Source: an uncultured Spirochaetota bacterium
GTDB taxonomy: Bacteria; Spirochaetota; UBA4802; UBA5550
Length of the DNA stretch: 64,000 bases
Direction: 5' to 3'
NCBI GenBank assembly: GCA_937872225.1
Contig: CALMRZ010000038.1
Coordinates: 1 to 64,000 of the forward strand
Shown here piece after piece: positions 17,369 to 26,171 of this stretch. Both the position numbers and the translations under genes were made by a program. The stretch's first letter is position 1. Each line of letters begins with the position of its first letter. The notes under the pieces are model-generated. The model saw nothing but the letters and a program-made list of their open reading frames with translations. It ran no database searches and was not told the origin of the DNA.

Positions 17369-18264
17369 AGGTCCACGATGTTCTTCTTCTTGAGGAGTAC
17401 CTCCCTTCGCTTTACCATCTCATCGTATTCGAACCGGTAGTGCTTGCGCCGGTAATACTTGTTGTAGACCGACGTGTATTTTTTCGAGTGGAAATACTCC
17501 CTCATCCGCTCTGAAACATAAAACACCTGCTCCGAGGGCGCGTAGGCCTGGGGCTGGTTCTTGTATTCCTCAATGATGGTCTGGGTGATGATGCCCCAGG
17601 AGATATCGGCAAGGGAGTAGCCGCCCAGGTCCCGCATGATGGCGCGCAGGATCCCCTCGTGAACGGGATTGAAGAATTTGAATTTTTTTGAGTACATGAT
17701 CGCGCCGTGCATGTGGTCGGGGATGTCCAGGAACCCGTCCTTGATAACTTCCCGGGCCACAATGTACATCATCTCAAAGCAAAAGTTCAGGATCCCCAGG
17801 CCGGGCGACTTCTGGCCGGGAAGCTGGGGCTTGTCCGCATTGAATTTATGCATCGGGTTCTGCGCCGAGAGCCATTCGATGACGATCATGTCGTAGGTAT
17901 GGATCATCTCGTCCTCGAAGAATTGCTTTTCCGGGACGAAGCGCGACTCGCTCAGCCTGAGGTCCAGCAGGAGATTGTCCGGGTCTATGTCCTTATAGTA
18001 CAGCTTGAGATAATGGACATAGGATTCGTCCACGTCGACTTCCACCTTCATGTCCGAGAAGCCCTTGGACTCGAGGTGGTCTATCAGCTTGACGTCCTTC
18101 ATCAGCTTGTACATGTCAGCGGCGGTGAAGGACCTGAGGAACAGCTTCTCCCTTTTCCGCGATGTGTCGGGAAGCACCAGTCCGAAATCGATGGAGCCCA
18201 TCTCTTTTTCTATGGTGGTGCTGAAATCCATCGGCTGGAGATATTTTGAAAACTTGTTTTTCAA
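17365..18264 (-). CDS. conserved-looking hypothetical protein
   Basis: This 299-residue soluble protein has no signal peptide or membrane segment. It contains a striking LPGQKSPGLGILN motif around residue 150 followed by a helical region with DIPDHMHGAIMYS, and a very basic C-terminus (YYRRKHYRF..RREVLLKKK). I do not recognise the family; the PGLG motif recalls a nucleotide- or CoA-binding loop, which is speculation. It is the third gene after prfB and the 285-residue gene, separated from the latter by 60 bases. Confidence 0.7.
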   Translation of the reverse strand: MKNKFSKYLQPMDFSTTIEKEMGSIDFGLVLPDTSRKREKLFLRSFTAADMYKLMKDVKLIDHLESKGFSDMKVEVDVDESYVHYLKLYYKDIDPDNLLLDLRLSESRFVPEKQFFEDEMIHTYDMIVIEWLSAQNPMHKFNADKPQLPGQKSPGLGILNFCFEMMYIVAREVIKDGFLDIPDHMHGAIMYSKKFKFFNPVHEGILRAIMRDLGGYSLADISWGIITQTIIEEYKNQPQAYAPSEQVFYVSERMREYFHSKKYTSVYNKYYRRKHYRFEYDEMVKRREVLLKKKNIVDL

Positions 18265-18324
18265 TACGGTACTCCCTGCGGTGCTGTCAACTGACGGGCC
18301 GCCGGACGGCCCCTGCGCTCCTGT

Positions 18325-19182
18325 TTACAGCCACCGGTCGTTGTTATACACCAGCTTAACCTGGTGGAAGAAATCATGACTGTTCGTGTGGTCCAGCGAA
18401 GGAACCACCAGGAGGCGCACGAACTTATCATAGTTGCGCACCTGCAGGAGGGCCCTCTTGTAGAAATCATCAAGCTTTTCCCCGATGATGATGAGCCGCG
18501 CATTGGACCTGATATACTCCTCGAGAAGCATCCCCGGCTCGGTGACCGAAATTACGTCCTCCGTCGCTATAAAATCCGGCGCTATAACGTTGCCCGGCTC
18601 CTGGCTCCGGGAGACGATCAGGGATATGAGATCGGTATTAATCTTGAAGCGCTCTATGTATTCCTTCTGCCGCGCCACCTTGAGGTCGACAAAGATAATG
18701 ATGGCCACCTCGGAATTGCGGTACTGGAAATAATGGTTCCGGTCCACGTCACGCTTCAGGTTGTTCCACTTCTTGAAGTCGACCGGCTCGTTGTTGCGCA
18801 GGAGTATGATCCGCTTGCCCAGGGTCTTGTCCACGCCGTAGATCTCGCCGATAATGCGGACGTAGCGCTTCCGCTTCGACTGGGTGTTCGCGTCCCGCAA
18901 GTCCTCGAGCATCTTGTCCATCTCGCTCATGCTGCACCGGCCGTAGGGCTTCCTGAACTCCGCGGGGAACTCCCTGGTCAGGTGCTCGTACAGGACCGGG
19001 GTGAAGAAAACCTCCACTTCGCCGATGCCGTTTTCGGCAAGGCGCGGCAGGTGCGCCGGAAGGACCAGGTCGGTGGAGAGGAAGCAGCTATCCTTGATCA
19101 GTATATCGTCAAAATACTTGATCTCCGTGCCGTCGCCGTACTTTTCAAACAGATGGCTAAGTTGTCCGATGGTCAGCTTCAT
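18325..19182 (-). CDS. conserved-looking hypothetical protein
   Basis: The 285-residue soluble protein begins MKLTIGQLSHLFEKYGDGTEI, here cut short, and has alternating alpha/beta character, including the hydrophobic strands SEVAIIIFVDLKV and SNARLIIIGEKLDDF that look like two Rossmann-type strands. No catalytic motif is recognised. It starts 23 bases after the stop of prfB and is probably co-transcribed with it and with the downstream 299-residue gene. Confidence 0.7.
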   Translation of the reverse strand: MKLTIGQLSHLFEKYGDGTEIKYFDDILIKDSCFLSTDLVLPAHLPRLAENGIGEVEVFFTPVLYEHLTREFPAEFRKPYGRCSMSEMDKMLEDLRDANTQSKRKRYVRIIGEIYGVDKTLGKRIILLRNNEPVDFKKWNNLKRDVDRNHYFQYRNSEVAIIIFVDLKVARQKEYIERFKINTDLISLIVSRSQEPGNVIAPDFIATEDVISVTEPGMLLEEYIRSNARLIIIGEKLDDFYKRALLQVRNYDKFVRLLVVPSLDHTNSHDFFHQVKLVYNNDRWL

Positions 19183-19205
19183 TATCCCTGCTCATGCCTG
19201 CCCCG

Positions 19206-20369
<1,164 letters not shown>

Positions 20370-20455
20370 AGTATTCTTCTCATTGTTTATAACAGACATG
20401 AGGTTTAAGAATTGGTCAACAAAATAACATTAATTTATAAATAATTTTTCATATG

Positions 20456-21208
20456 TTTTGACCGAGAGTCGGTCGGCATTAATCCGAGGGCAAGAGGGCT
20501 GCGCGCCCTCTCACCCTTGGGCTCCCTCTCACCCCGCCGCCTCAGGCGCCGGCGGGGGCTTGGCGATTAACTCGCCCTCATTCACTACGCTTCGCTTCGT
20601 TCTGTGAGGGCTCAGACAACAATCGCCTATCAGTATCCGCCCTTCGGGCGGATGTTTTGAGGGCTCATTCTATGATGCGCTTTATAATCGCTGCATGGTT
20701 CTATGTTTTTAAGAAAGTAAGAAGTGCCTATTGGCTTTCGCTCCGGAAGCCGCATCTGCTAACCACAGGATGTGGTTAGTGCCGGCGGAGACAGGATGTC
20801 TGAAAACCGCCGGCTGGCATCCTCGCGACGCCGGGCCTCGTGCCCGGCGACTGGTTATCTCTACACCTACCCATTAAGTCTGGAGAAAAAGCCTCAATCC
20901 CCCGCCCTCTGTTTCGCCGAGCATCGCAGACATACGCAGGCTATAATCCTATCGGATAGGCATAATCATATATATTCGTCAATAGCGTGATACAGAATTG
21001 ATAATTGTAAACGTTAAGCCCTCACAATGTCCGCCGACAGGCGGACAAACCTAACAAGGGTGGATGCCCGAGTCGAATCCGGCGAAGCCGGTTCGACGAG
21101 TTCACCCGAAGCCTCCGCCGGCGACTGAGGCGGCACGCGGGGGGTTGATAGGGGGGCCTTCGTGCAAAGGCCCCCCTATCCCCTTACCGACCCGCATCCG
21201 GGTCAAAA
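20456..21208. repeat. non-coding element with inverted ~105-base structured ends
   Basis: No gene fits in this stretch. Both ends carry the same three-part module in opposite orientation: a terminal 6-bp stem-loop (GACCGA/TCGGTC at 20460-20474; GACCCG/CGGGTC at 21189-21204), a longer hairpin (7 bp near 20492-20512; a perfect 14-bp stem at 21147-21180), and a GC-rich block (20536-20562 and 21109-21134, 23 of 26 alike). A third copy of the module is at 57647-57753. The element ends 22 bases from the stop of the radical SAM gene. Confidence 0.6.
20708..20932 (+). ncRNA. candidate structured RNA family, copy 1
   Basis: A 25-base block (20727-20751) is identical to the minus strand of 57537-57561, and a 32-base block (20901-20932) matches the minus strand of 57387-57418 at 31 of 32 positions, in the same order. 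Between them CATCCTCGC and GCGAC flank a stem that reads CGCCGGGC/GCCCGGCG here and CGCGGCGC/GCGCCGCG in the other copy. Arms that differ yet stay paired argue for selection on structure. Transcription and strand are not shown. Confidence 0.4.
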
Positions 21209-21229
21209 TCCCTGCCCAGGTAGGACATA

Positions 21230-22336
21230 TTAATAAAACTTTTCCTTGAGATGACACGAGAAGGCTTTCTCAAGATCTTCCGAGGTCTTATATTCAACAT
21301 CAAAAACCTCGCGCCACACGCTTTCCGTCTCCATGCAGAGATAAACGAAGGGCGCATCGCTGTATGACCTGATTTTTTCAACCATGGCCCGGTATGCCTT
21401 CACCCTGACATGCTTCAGGTAGCGGAATTTGCCGTCAGGGCCGGGGAAAAGCTCCGCCGAGGTCAGGGCCTGGCCGGGAAAGGCATCCCTGATTATTTCC
21501 CTGAAGCCCGGGCTGTAGCGGAAGCATCCCAGGGACGCCCAGGCGACCCTGGCCGGGTCGACCCGTGTGAAAAGCCGGTCCACAACTTCGAGATATTCAT
21601 CAACCCACCCGTCAGAGCGTATCATGGGGTCAAAATGAAAGGCCGTCAGGTATCCGGCGCGGCTGGCGGCTTCCGCTGCGTCAAGACGCTCTTCCAGCGA
21701 AGCCGAGCCCGCCTCGTAGAGCCCGATATTCCGCGGCGTGTTCAGGGTCCAGGCAAGGACGGCGTTACCCCTGCCGTCGATGTCAAGGAGGTGCCGGATA
21801 TTGGCGGATTTCGTTTTCAGCTCCACAAAGATGTTACGGTACGGGGCCGCCGCGCGTATGAGCGATTCCCCGATGCCGGTTATCCCGTCAATCATCAGGG
21901 AATCGGTGTATTCACCGGAGCCGATCCGGTATACCGTGTCGGGGTTTGACGCGGCGGTTCGCTCAATTTCCCGAAGCGAATCCTCCACGTTTATGAACTG
22001 GACCAGGCCGAAGGAATTGAGATAATAATTCAGGAAGCAGTAGGTGCAGTTATAGAGACAGTTGAAGCCGATGTTTACCAGGAGGTAGTTGCAGCAGATC
22101 ATTCCCGGCGAACCGGGGCATTTCTGGAACATGCGGCCGGAGAACTTTTTCAGGATGACCGCCTCCTTTGAGGCGACCCGCCGGGCCCTGACGGACCCAA
22201 TGGCCGTCTCCATGGCGGCATCATCGGCGCATTCAATCATTTCCCCGGCCGCGAGCGCGGTAAACCGCCGGACGATCGGGTTGTCCCGATCCTCGCGAAG
22301 ATACAGGATGGCCCTGATGTCGTCGACGGTTTTCAT
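21230..22336 (-). CDS. SPL-family radical SAM protein (spore-photoproduct-lyase-like)
   Basis: The 368-residue protein contains the radical SAM cluster motif C93-LYN-C97-TY-C100 in the context NIGFNC..CFLNYYLN, the GSGEYTDSL SAM-binding motif and LKTKSANI, which match the SplB-like family. SplB itself repairs thymine spore photoproduct, but many members occur in bacteria that do not sporulate, and their substrates are unknown. A DNA-repair role is possible but not shown. The gene is divergent from the rhodanese gene and lies next to the non-coding element at 20.5-21.2 kb. Confidence 0.85.
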   Translation of the reverse strand: MKTVDDIRAILYLREDRDNPIVRRFTALAAGEMIECADDAAMETAIGSVRARRVASKEAVILKKFSGRMFQKCPGSPGMICCNYLLVNIGFNCLYNCTYCFLNYYLNSFGLVQFINVEDSLREIERTAASNPDTVYRIGSGEYTDSLMIDGITGIGESLIRAAAPYRNIFVELKTKSANIRHLLDIDGRGNAVLAWTLNTPRNIGLYEAGSASLEERLDAAEAASRAGYLTAFHFDPMIRSDGWVDEYLEVVDRLFTRVDPARVAWASLGCFRYSPGFREIIRDAFPGQALTSAELFPGPDGKFRYLKHVRVKAYRAMVEKIRSYSDAPFVYLCMETESVWREVFDVEYKTSEDLEKAFSCHLKEKFY

Positions 22337-22342
22337 GCCACG

Positions 22343-22372
22343 ATTGTGCAGACACCGGCTCTTTCATGTCAA
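22343..22372 (-). promoter_or_regulatory. possible promoter of the radical SAM gene giving a near-leaderless mRNA
   Basis: On the minus strand TTGACA (22367-22372) and CACAAT (22343-22348) are 18 bases apart. If used, transcription would start within a few bases of the ATG at 22336. The -10 box is weak. Confidence 0.3.
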
Positions 22373-22404
22373 TACTAATACAGAAACGGAAACCGTCATG
22401 CCCC

Positions 22405-22433
22405 TTGACGATTACCATGTATTTTAGTATATT
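22405..22433 (+). promoter_or_regulatory. sigma-70-type promoter of the rhodanese gene
   Basis: TTGACG (22405-22410), a 17-base spacer and TATATT (22428-22433) match the consensus at five of six positions each. It is 30 bases before the ATG at 22463, which has AAGGA upstream. Confidence 0.6.
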
Positions 22434-22462
22434 AGTATAATCTTAATAATAAGGATACTATC

Positions 22463-22873
22463 ATGAAAATAAAAATATATGCATTCGCATCGATCATCGG
22501 GGCGGCGCTCCTTGCCGGTGGTACAGGCAATGCCGCCTCAGGGATACTGCAGGTCGGTCCGGACGAGGCAGCAGAACTGATGCGGGCCAACGCGGGTAAC
22601 AAAAATTTCGTGATACTGGATATCCGCACACCGGGCGAATACCGGGACGGCCATGTACCGAATTCGGTGCTCCTGGATTTTTATTCGCCGTCTTTTCGGG
22701 ACAGCCTGGCGGCCCTTGACAAAAACAGGACCTATCTCATTTACTGCCGCAGCGCCAACCGTACCGGCAGGGCCATCGGCATCATGAAGGAGCTGGGCTT
22801 CACAAAGATAGTAGAGCTCCGCGGCGGCATAAAGTCGTGGCTTTCTTCGGGGCGCACCCTGCAGGTGCAGTAG
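22463..22873 (+). CDS. exported single-domain rhodanese
   Basis: The 136-residue protein has a signal peptide (cleavage near residue 25, after GNAAS) and one rhodanese domain with VILDIRTPGEYRDGHVPNS and the active-site loop C95-RSANR. Rhodanese domains transfer sulfane sulfur through the loop cysteine; a periplasmic location follows from the signal peptide. The substrate is unknown. It has its own promoter and is followed 41 bases later by the pentapeptide-repeat gene. Confidence 0.9.
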   Translation: MKIKIYAFASIIGAALLAGGTGNAASGILQVGPDEAAELMRANAGNKNFVILDIRTPGEYRDGHVPNSVLLDFYSPSFRDSLAALDKNRTYLIYCRSANRTGRAIGIMKELGFTKIVELRGGIKSWLSSGRTLQVQ

Positions 22874-22914
22874 CCGGGCAGCAGCGGCGGGAAGTTCCGT
22901 GGCCCTTCCATTGA

Positions 22915-23421
22915 ATGGACCGTCGGCCCCCAGGGCCCCGGTGGTCCTGGTTTAAATCTATTGCCTTCCTGAAAAGATCCAGCTTTGCCGAGGCCCAGTT
23001 CGTCAACGCCGACCTGACCCGCCGCACCGTTGCCGACTCATATCTTGATGGAGCGAATTTCCAGGGCGGGACCATGGTCTCGGCAACCATCAGCGGCGTC
23101 CAATTACGAAACGCGAACCTGAGCAAGACATCCATCAAAAACGCAACGGTGCAAAACACGAATTTAAGCAACGCGAATCTCACCAAGGCGGACCTGAACG
23201 GGACGAAACTCATCAATGTCAATCTGAGCAAGGCCAATTTGAACAGGGCCGACCTGACAAACGTCCAGCTTGACAATGTTGATTTCTCCCATGCAAATCT
23301 GCGCAAGGTAAAACTCAACGATTCCCATCGTGCCGTGATCGAAAAATTCCAGGTGAGAAATTTTGATACGATAGAGTGGACGGAGGCCGGACCCAGCGGT
23401 GCAAAAATTAAGAGCGAATAG
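22915..23421 (+). CDS. pentapeptide-repeat protein
   Basis: The 168 residues contain about 20 tandem pentapeptide repeats (A[N/D]LXX pattern: AQFVN ADLTR, ANLSK, ANLTK ADLNG, ANLNR ADLTN) from about residue 22 to 140, which fold into a right-handed four-sided beta-helix. No signal peptide is visible with the ATG at 22915, and no good ribosome-binding site precedes it, so the true start is uncertain. Some such proteins mimic DNA and bind gyrase, but most have no known role, and nothing here points to a partner. Confidence 0.75.
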   Translation: MDRRPPGPRWSWFKSIAFLKRSSFAEAQFVNADLTRRTVADSYLDGANFQGGTMVSATISGVQLRNANLSKTSIKNATVQNTNLSNANLTKADLNGTKLINVNLSKANLNRADLTNVQLDNVDFSHANLRKVKLNDSHRAVIEKFQVRNFDTIEWTEAGPSGAKIKSE

Positions 23422-23456
23422 GCTTTTTTCCTGTTAGGGTGGGGGTTCGGCTTACA

Positions 23457-23864
23457 TCAAATCCATGTGTTCCTTGTTTTCTCGACAATCCTTTCGACAA
23501 CCACGAAGGCCACGGCGTGGTCCGAATTGTGACTTATGCTGAGATGGAACGAGTATGTTTCCCGGGGGTCCCGGTTTTTGAGCAGCATATCGGGGTTTTT
23601 AAAGCACGGCCTTCCGCTGTCGTCGTTCAGGACAGTTACCGAAGCAAAGCTGAATCCCCGGTGGCCCAGGGCCTTTGCCAGGGCGCCCTTCGCCGCGTAC
23701 CTGCCGGCCATGAAGGTCTCAGGGTTCGTGTCGGGCATATTTGAGATCTCCTCGGGAGAGAGGTTTTTCCGGTTGAAGCTTTCCCGCTGCCCGGAGTCCA
23801 TGCGCCGCAGGCGCCACACGTCCACGATGTCGGTCCCGATGCCGACGATAACGCCCTGCTCCAT
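23457..23864 (-). CDS. acpS: holo-[acyl-carrier-protein] synthase family protein with a substituted metal ligand
   Basis: The 135-residue protein matches AcpS over its length: GIGTDIVDV (Asp12), AGRYAAKGALAKALG, VLNDDSGRPCF and LSISHNSDHAVAFVVVE. AcpS transfers phosphopantetheine from CoA to acyl carrier protein, using Mg2+ bound by the Asp and by a Glu in the KEA motif. Here that Glu is Gly60 (codon GGC), so the metal site may be impaired. It may be a divergent active enzyme or a decaying copy; a second AcpS elsewhere in the genome would favour decay. It converges on the pentapeptide-repeat gene. Confidence 0.82.
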   Translation of the reverse strand: MEQGVIVGIGTDIVDVWRLRRMDSGQRESFNRKNLSPEEISNMPDTNPETFMAGRYAAKGALAKALGHRGFSFASVTVLNDDSGRPCFKNPDMLLKNRDPRETYSFHLSISHNSDHAVAFVVVERIVEKTRNTWI

Positions 23865-24137
23865 CCGTCAATCCTCCCGGTGCCGTTTCTGCCGCAGAGG
23901 CCAGGCGGCACCATCTTGTGCCATGTAAACACTCAGGTGTCGCAGACGGGCCATCCTGTCAATAAATTTAACGTCTCCGCCGGGACTATTTGCCTTCCCG
24001 GCAGAATGATCTTCCGGACCACCGTTCAGATATCGGGACACCTTTCCTACTTGACTTTTCACCGTATCGGCTATAAGATACACGTCAGCCTGCCGCAGTG
24101 TCCGATCATATCTTTCGCGGCACGAGGAAATACGCCG

Positions 24138-24338
24138 ATGAGCGACATTGAAACAGTCGATCCGAAGCCGGCTCCGGAGTTCGAGCTGGCCGACAGCAAC
24201 GGCCGCATGCCCGCCCAGCTGATCGTCGACAGGAACGGCATGATACGCCACAAGCATTACGGCAATGCCATGTCCGACATCCCGGAAAACGGCGATATCC
24301 TTGCAAAAATAGACCAGTTGAACGGCGAAGGGGCGTAG
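24138..24338 (+). pseudogene. peroxiredoxin (AhpC/TSA-like) remnant with an internal deletion
   Basis: The 66-residue frame starts at ATG 24138 behind GAGGAA. Its first part (PAPEFELADSNGR) is the start of a peroxiredoxin domain and its last part (PAQLIVDRNGMIRHKHYG followed by MSDIPENGDIL) is the end of the same domain. About 90-100 residues between them are missing, including the peroxidatic-cysteine region, but the frame is kept. It could still be translated but cannot be a working peroxidase. Bases 23865-24137 and 24339-24556 around it hold no other gene. Confidence 0.65.
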
Positions 24339-24556
24339 GGGAACGCACGGATGTGGCCGCCGCTATGCCGGCATCCTGCAGGCGGCGGCATACAGACATC
24401 CAGTTTTATCAGTGTGCGCGGCCCTCTTTCCCTCGCAACCATGCAGATCTGCTCCCGGTCACGCAGTAGTTTTATCCTTGACTAAAACCAATTTTTCCAT
24501 TTTCCTGTGACATGACGCAGGCGCACCCGCGCTGATTCATGTCAAAGGAGAAAACC

Positions 24557-24904
24557 ATGGGCTGCTTATTCTGCAATATCATCAACGGCTCCACGCCGTC
24601 AACAAAAGTGTACGAAAACGACAGGGTCTACGCCTTCGCCGACATCAACCCCCAGGCGCCGGTGCACGTCCTGGTGATCCACAAGCAGCATATCGAACGC
24701 ATCGAGGACCTCGACCAGGGAAACAGCGCCATCATGGGCGACCTCTTTCTCGCGGTAAAGGAAGTGGCCAGGATCAAGGGGATCGACCGGAAGGGCTACC
24801 GGGTCATCATCAATAACGGCACCGCGGGCGGCCAGGTCATCTGGCACCTCCACGTTCATGTCATGGGCGGGAAGGAAGACATGGGGCCTATGGTTGTCCG
24901 CTGA
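24557..24904 (+). CDS. HIT-family nucleotide hydrolase (HinT-like)
   Basis: The 115-residue protein begins MGCLFCNI and carries the histidine triad HLHVHVMGG (His97, His99 catalytic, His101). HinT-like proteins hydrolyse adenosine phosphoramidates and related nucleotides. I chose ATG 24557 because AAGGAG lies six bases upstream; an in-frame ATG at 24539 lies before that site. The 3' end overlaps the convergent CNNM gene by 17 bases. Length and motif are normal for the family. Confidence 0.94.
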   Translation: MGCLFCNIINGSTPSTKVYENDRVYAFADINPQAPVHVLVIHKQHIERIEDLDQGNSAIMGDLFLAVKEVARIKGIDRKGYRVIINNGTAGGQVIWHLHVHVMGGKEDMGPMVVR

Positions 24905-26171
24905 CCTTTTTTTTATTTTTCAAGGTCTGAACGATAACTTTCTCTATTGAGCGCTCCGTCGCCTGGTCGATGATAAAGGTATATTTCTCATAGTCCAGGC
25001 GGTCGCCTTTTTTCGGAATCCTTCCCAGGCGGTACTCGATGAACCCGGCGAGGGTCTCAAAGCCCTTCTTGTCTATGTGGATGTTGAAGCTCCGCATGAA
25101 ATACTCGATGTCCATGTTCCCGCTCAGGAGGAACTTCCCCCTCCCCATCTCGACTACAAGCTCCTCCTCGGACTGGTCCCTGGTCTGGATCTCGCCGACC
25201 ACCTCCTCGGCGATGTCCTCATGGGTGACCATGCCCACGACCGCCCCGTGCTCGTCGACGATGAACACCATGGGGATCAGGTTCTCCACCATCTCGTTGT
25301 ACAGTTCCACGATACGCTTGGTGGTGGGAACGTAGTGCACCTTGTTCATGACATCGGCTATCTTCTTCGCGCCTCGGTGCTTCAGAATATCCCGGTAAAA
25401 CACGTACCCGACAAGGTTGTCAACCCTGCCGCTGTACACGGGGATCCGCGAGAACCTGGTACGCACGATGAGATCGGCAAGCTCGCGCACGCTTGATTCA
25501 ATATCGATGGACACGATGTCGATGGTGGGCGTCATTATTTCCCTGGCCGTCATGCCCCTGAAAGAGAGTATCTCTGAAACATACTCGTGGTGCTCCACGT
25601 TGATGACGCCCTCCTCCTCCCCGATTTTAAAGAGGATATCGATCTCCTCGCGGGACCTGACGCTGCTGCGGCCCGAATCGGTTATGCCGACCATGGATTT
25701 CAGCGCTTGAGCAAAAAGAAGTGAAACACCCACCGCCGGCTTCATGATGAAGAGGAGAATGTGAATAGGATAGGAGAAGAACATCAGGAACGCCTCGGCC
25801 CGCGCCCGGGCGACAACCTTCGGCGTCACTTCACAGATTATGAGAAACAGGATGGTCTGTACCGCCGTCACCACCAGCATCCCCGGTTCCGTGAGCATGA
25901 AGGCCGTGGTGGCGATATAGGTTATGAAGGCCGCGGATGATATGTTGACGATATTGTTCCCGATGAGTATCATTCCCATGGCGTTTTCGATAGTGTCCAC
26001 TATCTTCAGCGACAGTTTTGCGCGTCGGTTCCCGGTCTTGGCGAGCGATTCCAGGTAGAACCGGTTGGAGGTAAGGAGCGCCGTTTCCGTTCCCGAAAAG
26101 AAGAAGGACAGGAACATCATTATCCCGATGAGGGTGATATACGCATGGTATTTCGCCAGAAGGACCATCAT
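24888..26171 (-). CDS. CNNM/CorC (HlyC)-family membrane protein 1
   Basis: The 427 residues show a CNNM membrane domain with three to four segments (about 1-180), a CBS pair (about 200-325, with REIMTP) and a C-terminal CorC/HlyC transporter-associated domain (about 345-420). CNNM proteins handle Mg2+ or Na+ at the membrane; the label haemolysin is historical. It starts by ATGA overlap with the second CNNM gene and is the last gene of a coupled set that also encodes PBP1A and a LytM peptidase. Two adjacent CNNM genes may form a heteromer, which is inference. Confidence 0.9.
   Translation of the reverse strand: MMVLLAKYHAYITLIGIMMFLSFFFSGTETALLTSNRFYLESLAKTGNRRAKLSLKIVDTIENAMGMILIGNNIVNISSAAFITYIATTAFMLTEPGMLVVTAVQTILFLIICEVTPKVVARARAEAFLMFFSYPIHILLFIMKPAVGVSLLFAQALKSMVGITDSGRSSVRSREEIDILFKIGEEEGVINVEHHEYVSEILSFRGMTAREIMTPTIDIVSIDIESSVRELADLIVRTRFSRIPVYSGRVDNLVGYVFYRDILKHRGAKKIADVMNKVHYVPTTKRIVELYNEMVENLIPMVFIVDEHGAVVGMVTHEDIAEEVVGEIQTRDQSEEELVVEMGRGKFLLSGNMDIEYFMRSFNIHIDKKGFETLAGFIEYRLGRIPKKGDRLDYEKYTFIIDQATERSIEKVIVQTLKNKKKVSGQP

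Noticed and set aside
21061-21105. Possible tRNA T-arm (GGTTCGA)
   Set aside because: The motif is one side of a hairpin in the repeat element; no cloverleaf, anticodon stem or CCA end can be built around it.
23880-24137. Upstream extension of the peroxiredoxin remnant to 23880
   Set aside because: The first 86 residues of that frame resemble no protein, and a ribosome-binding site precedes the internal ATG at 24138.
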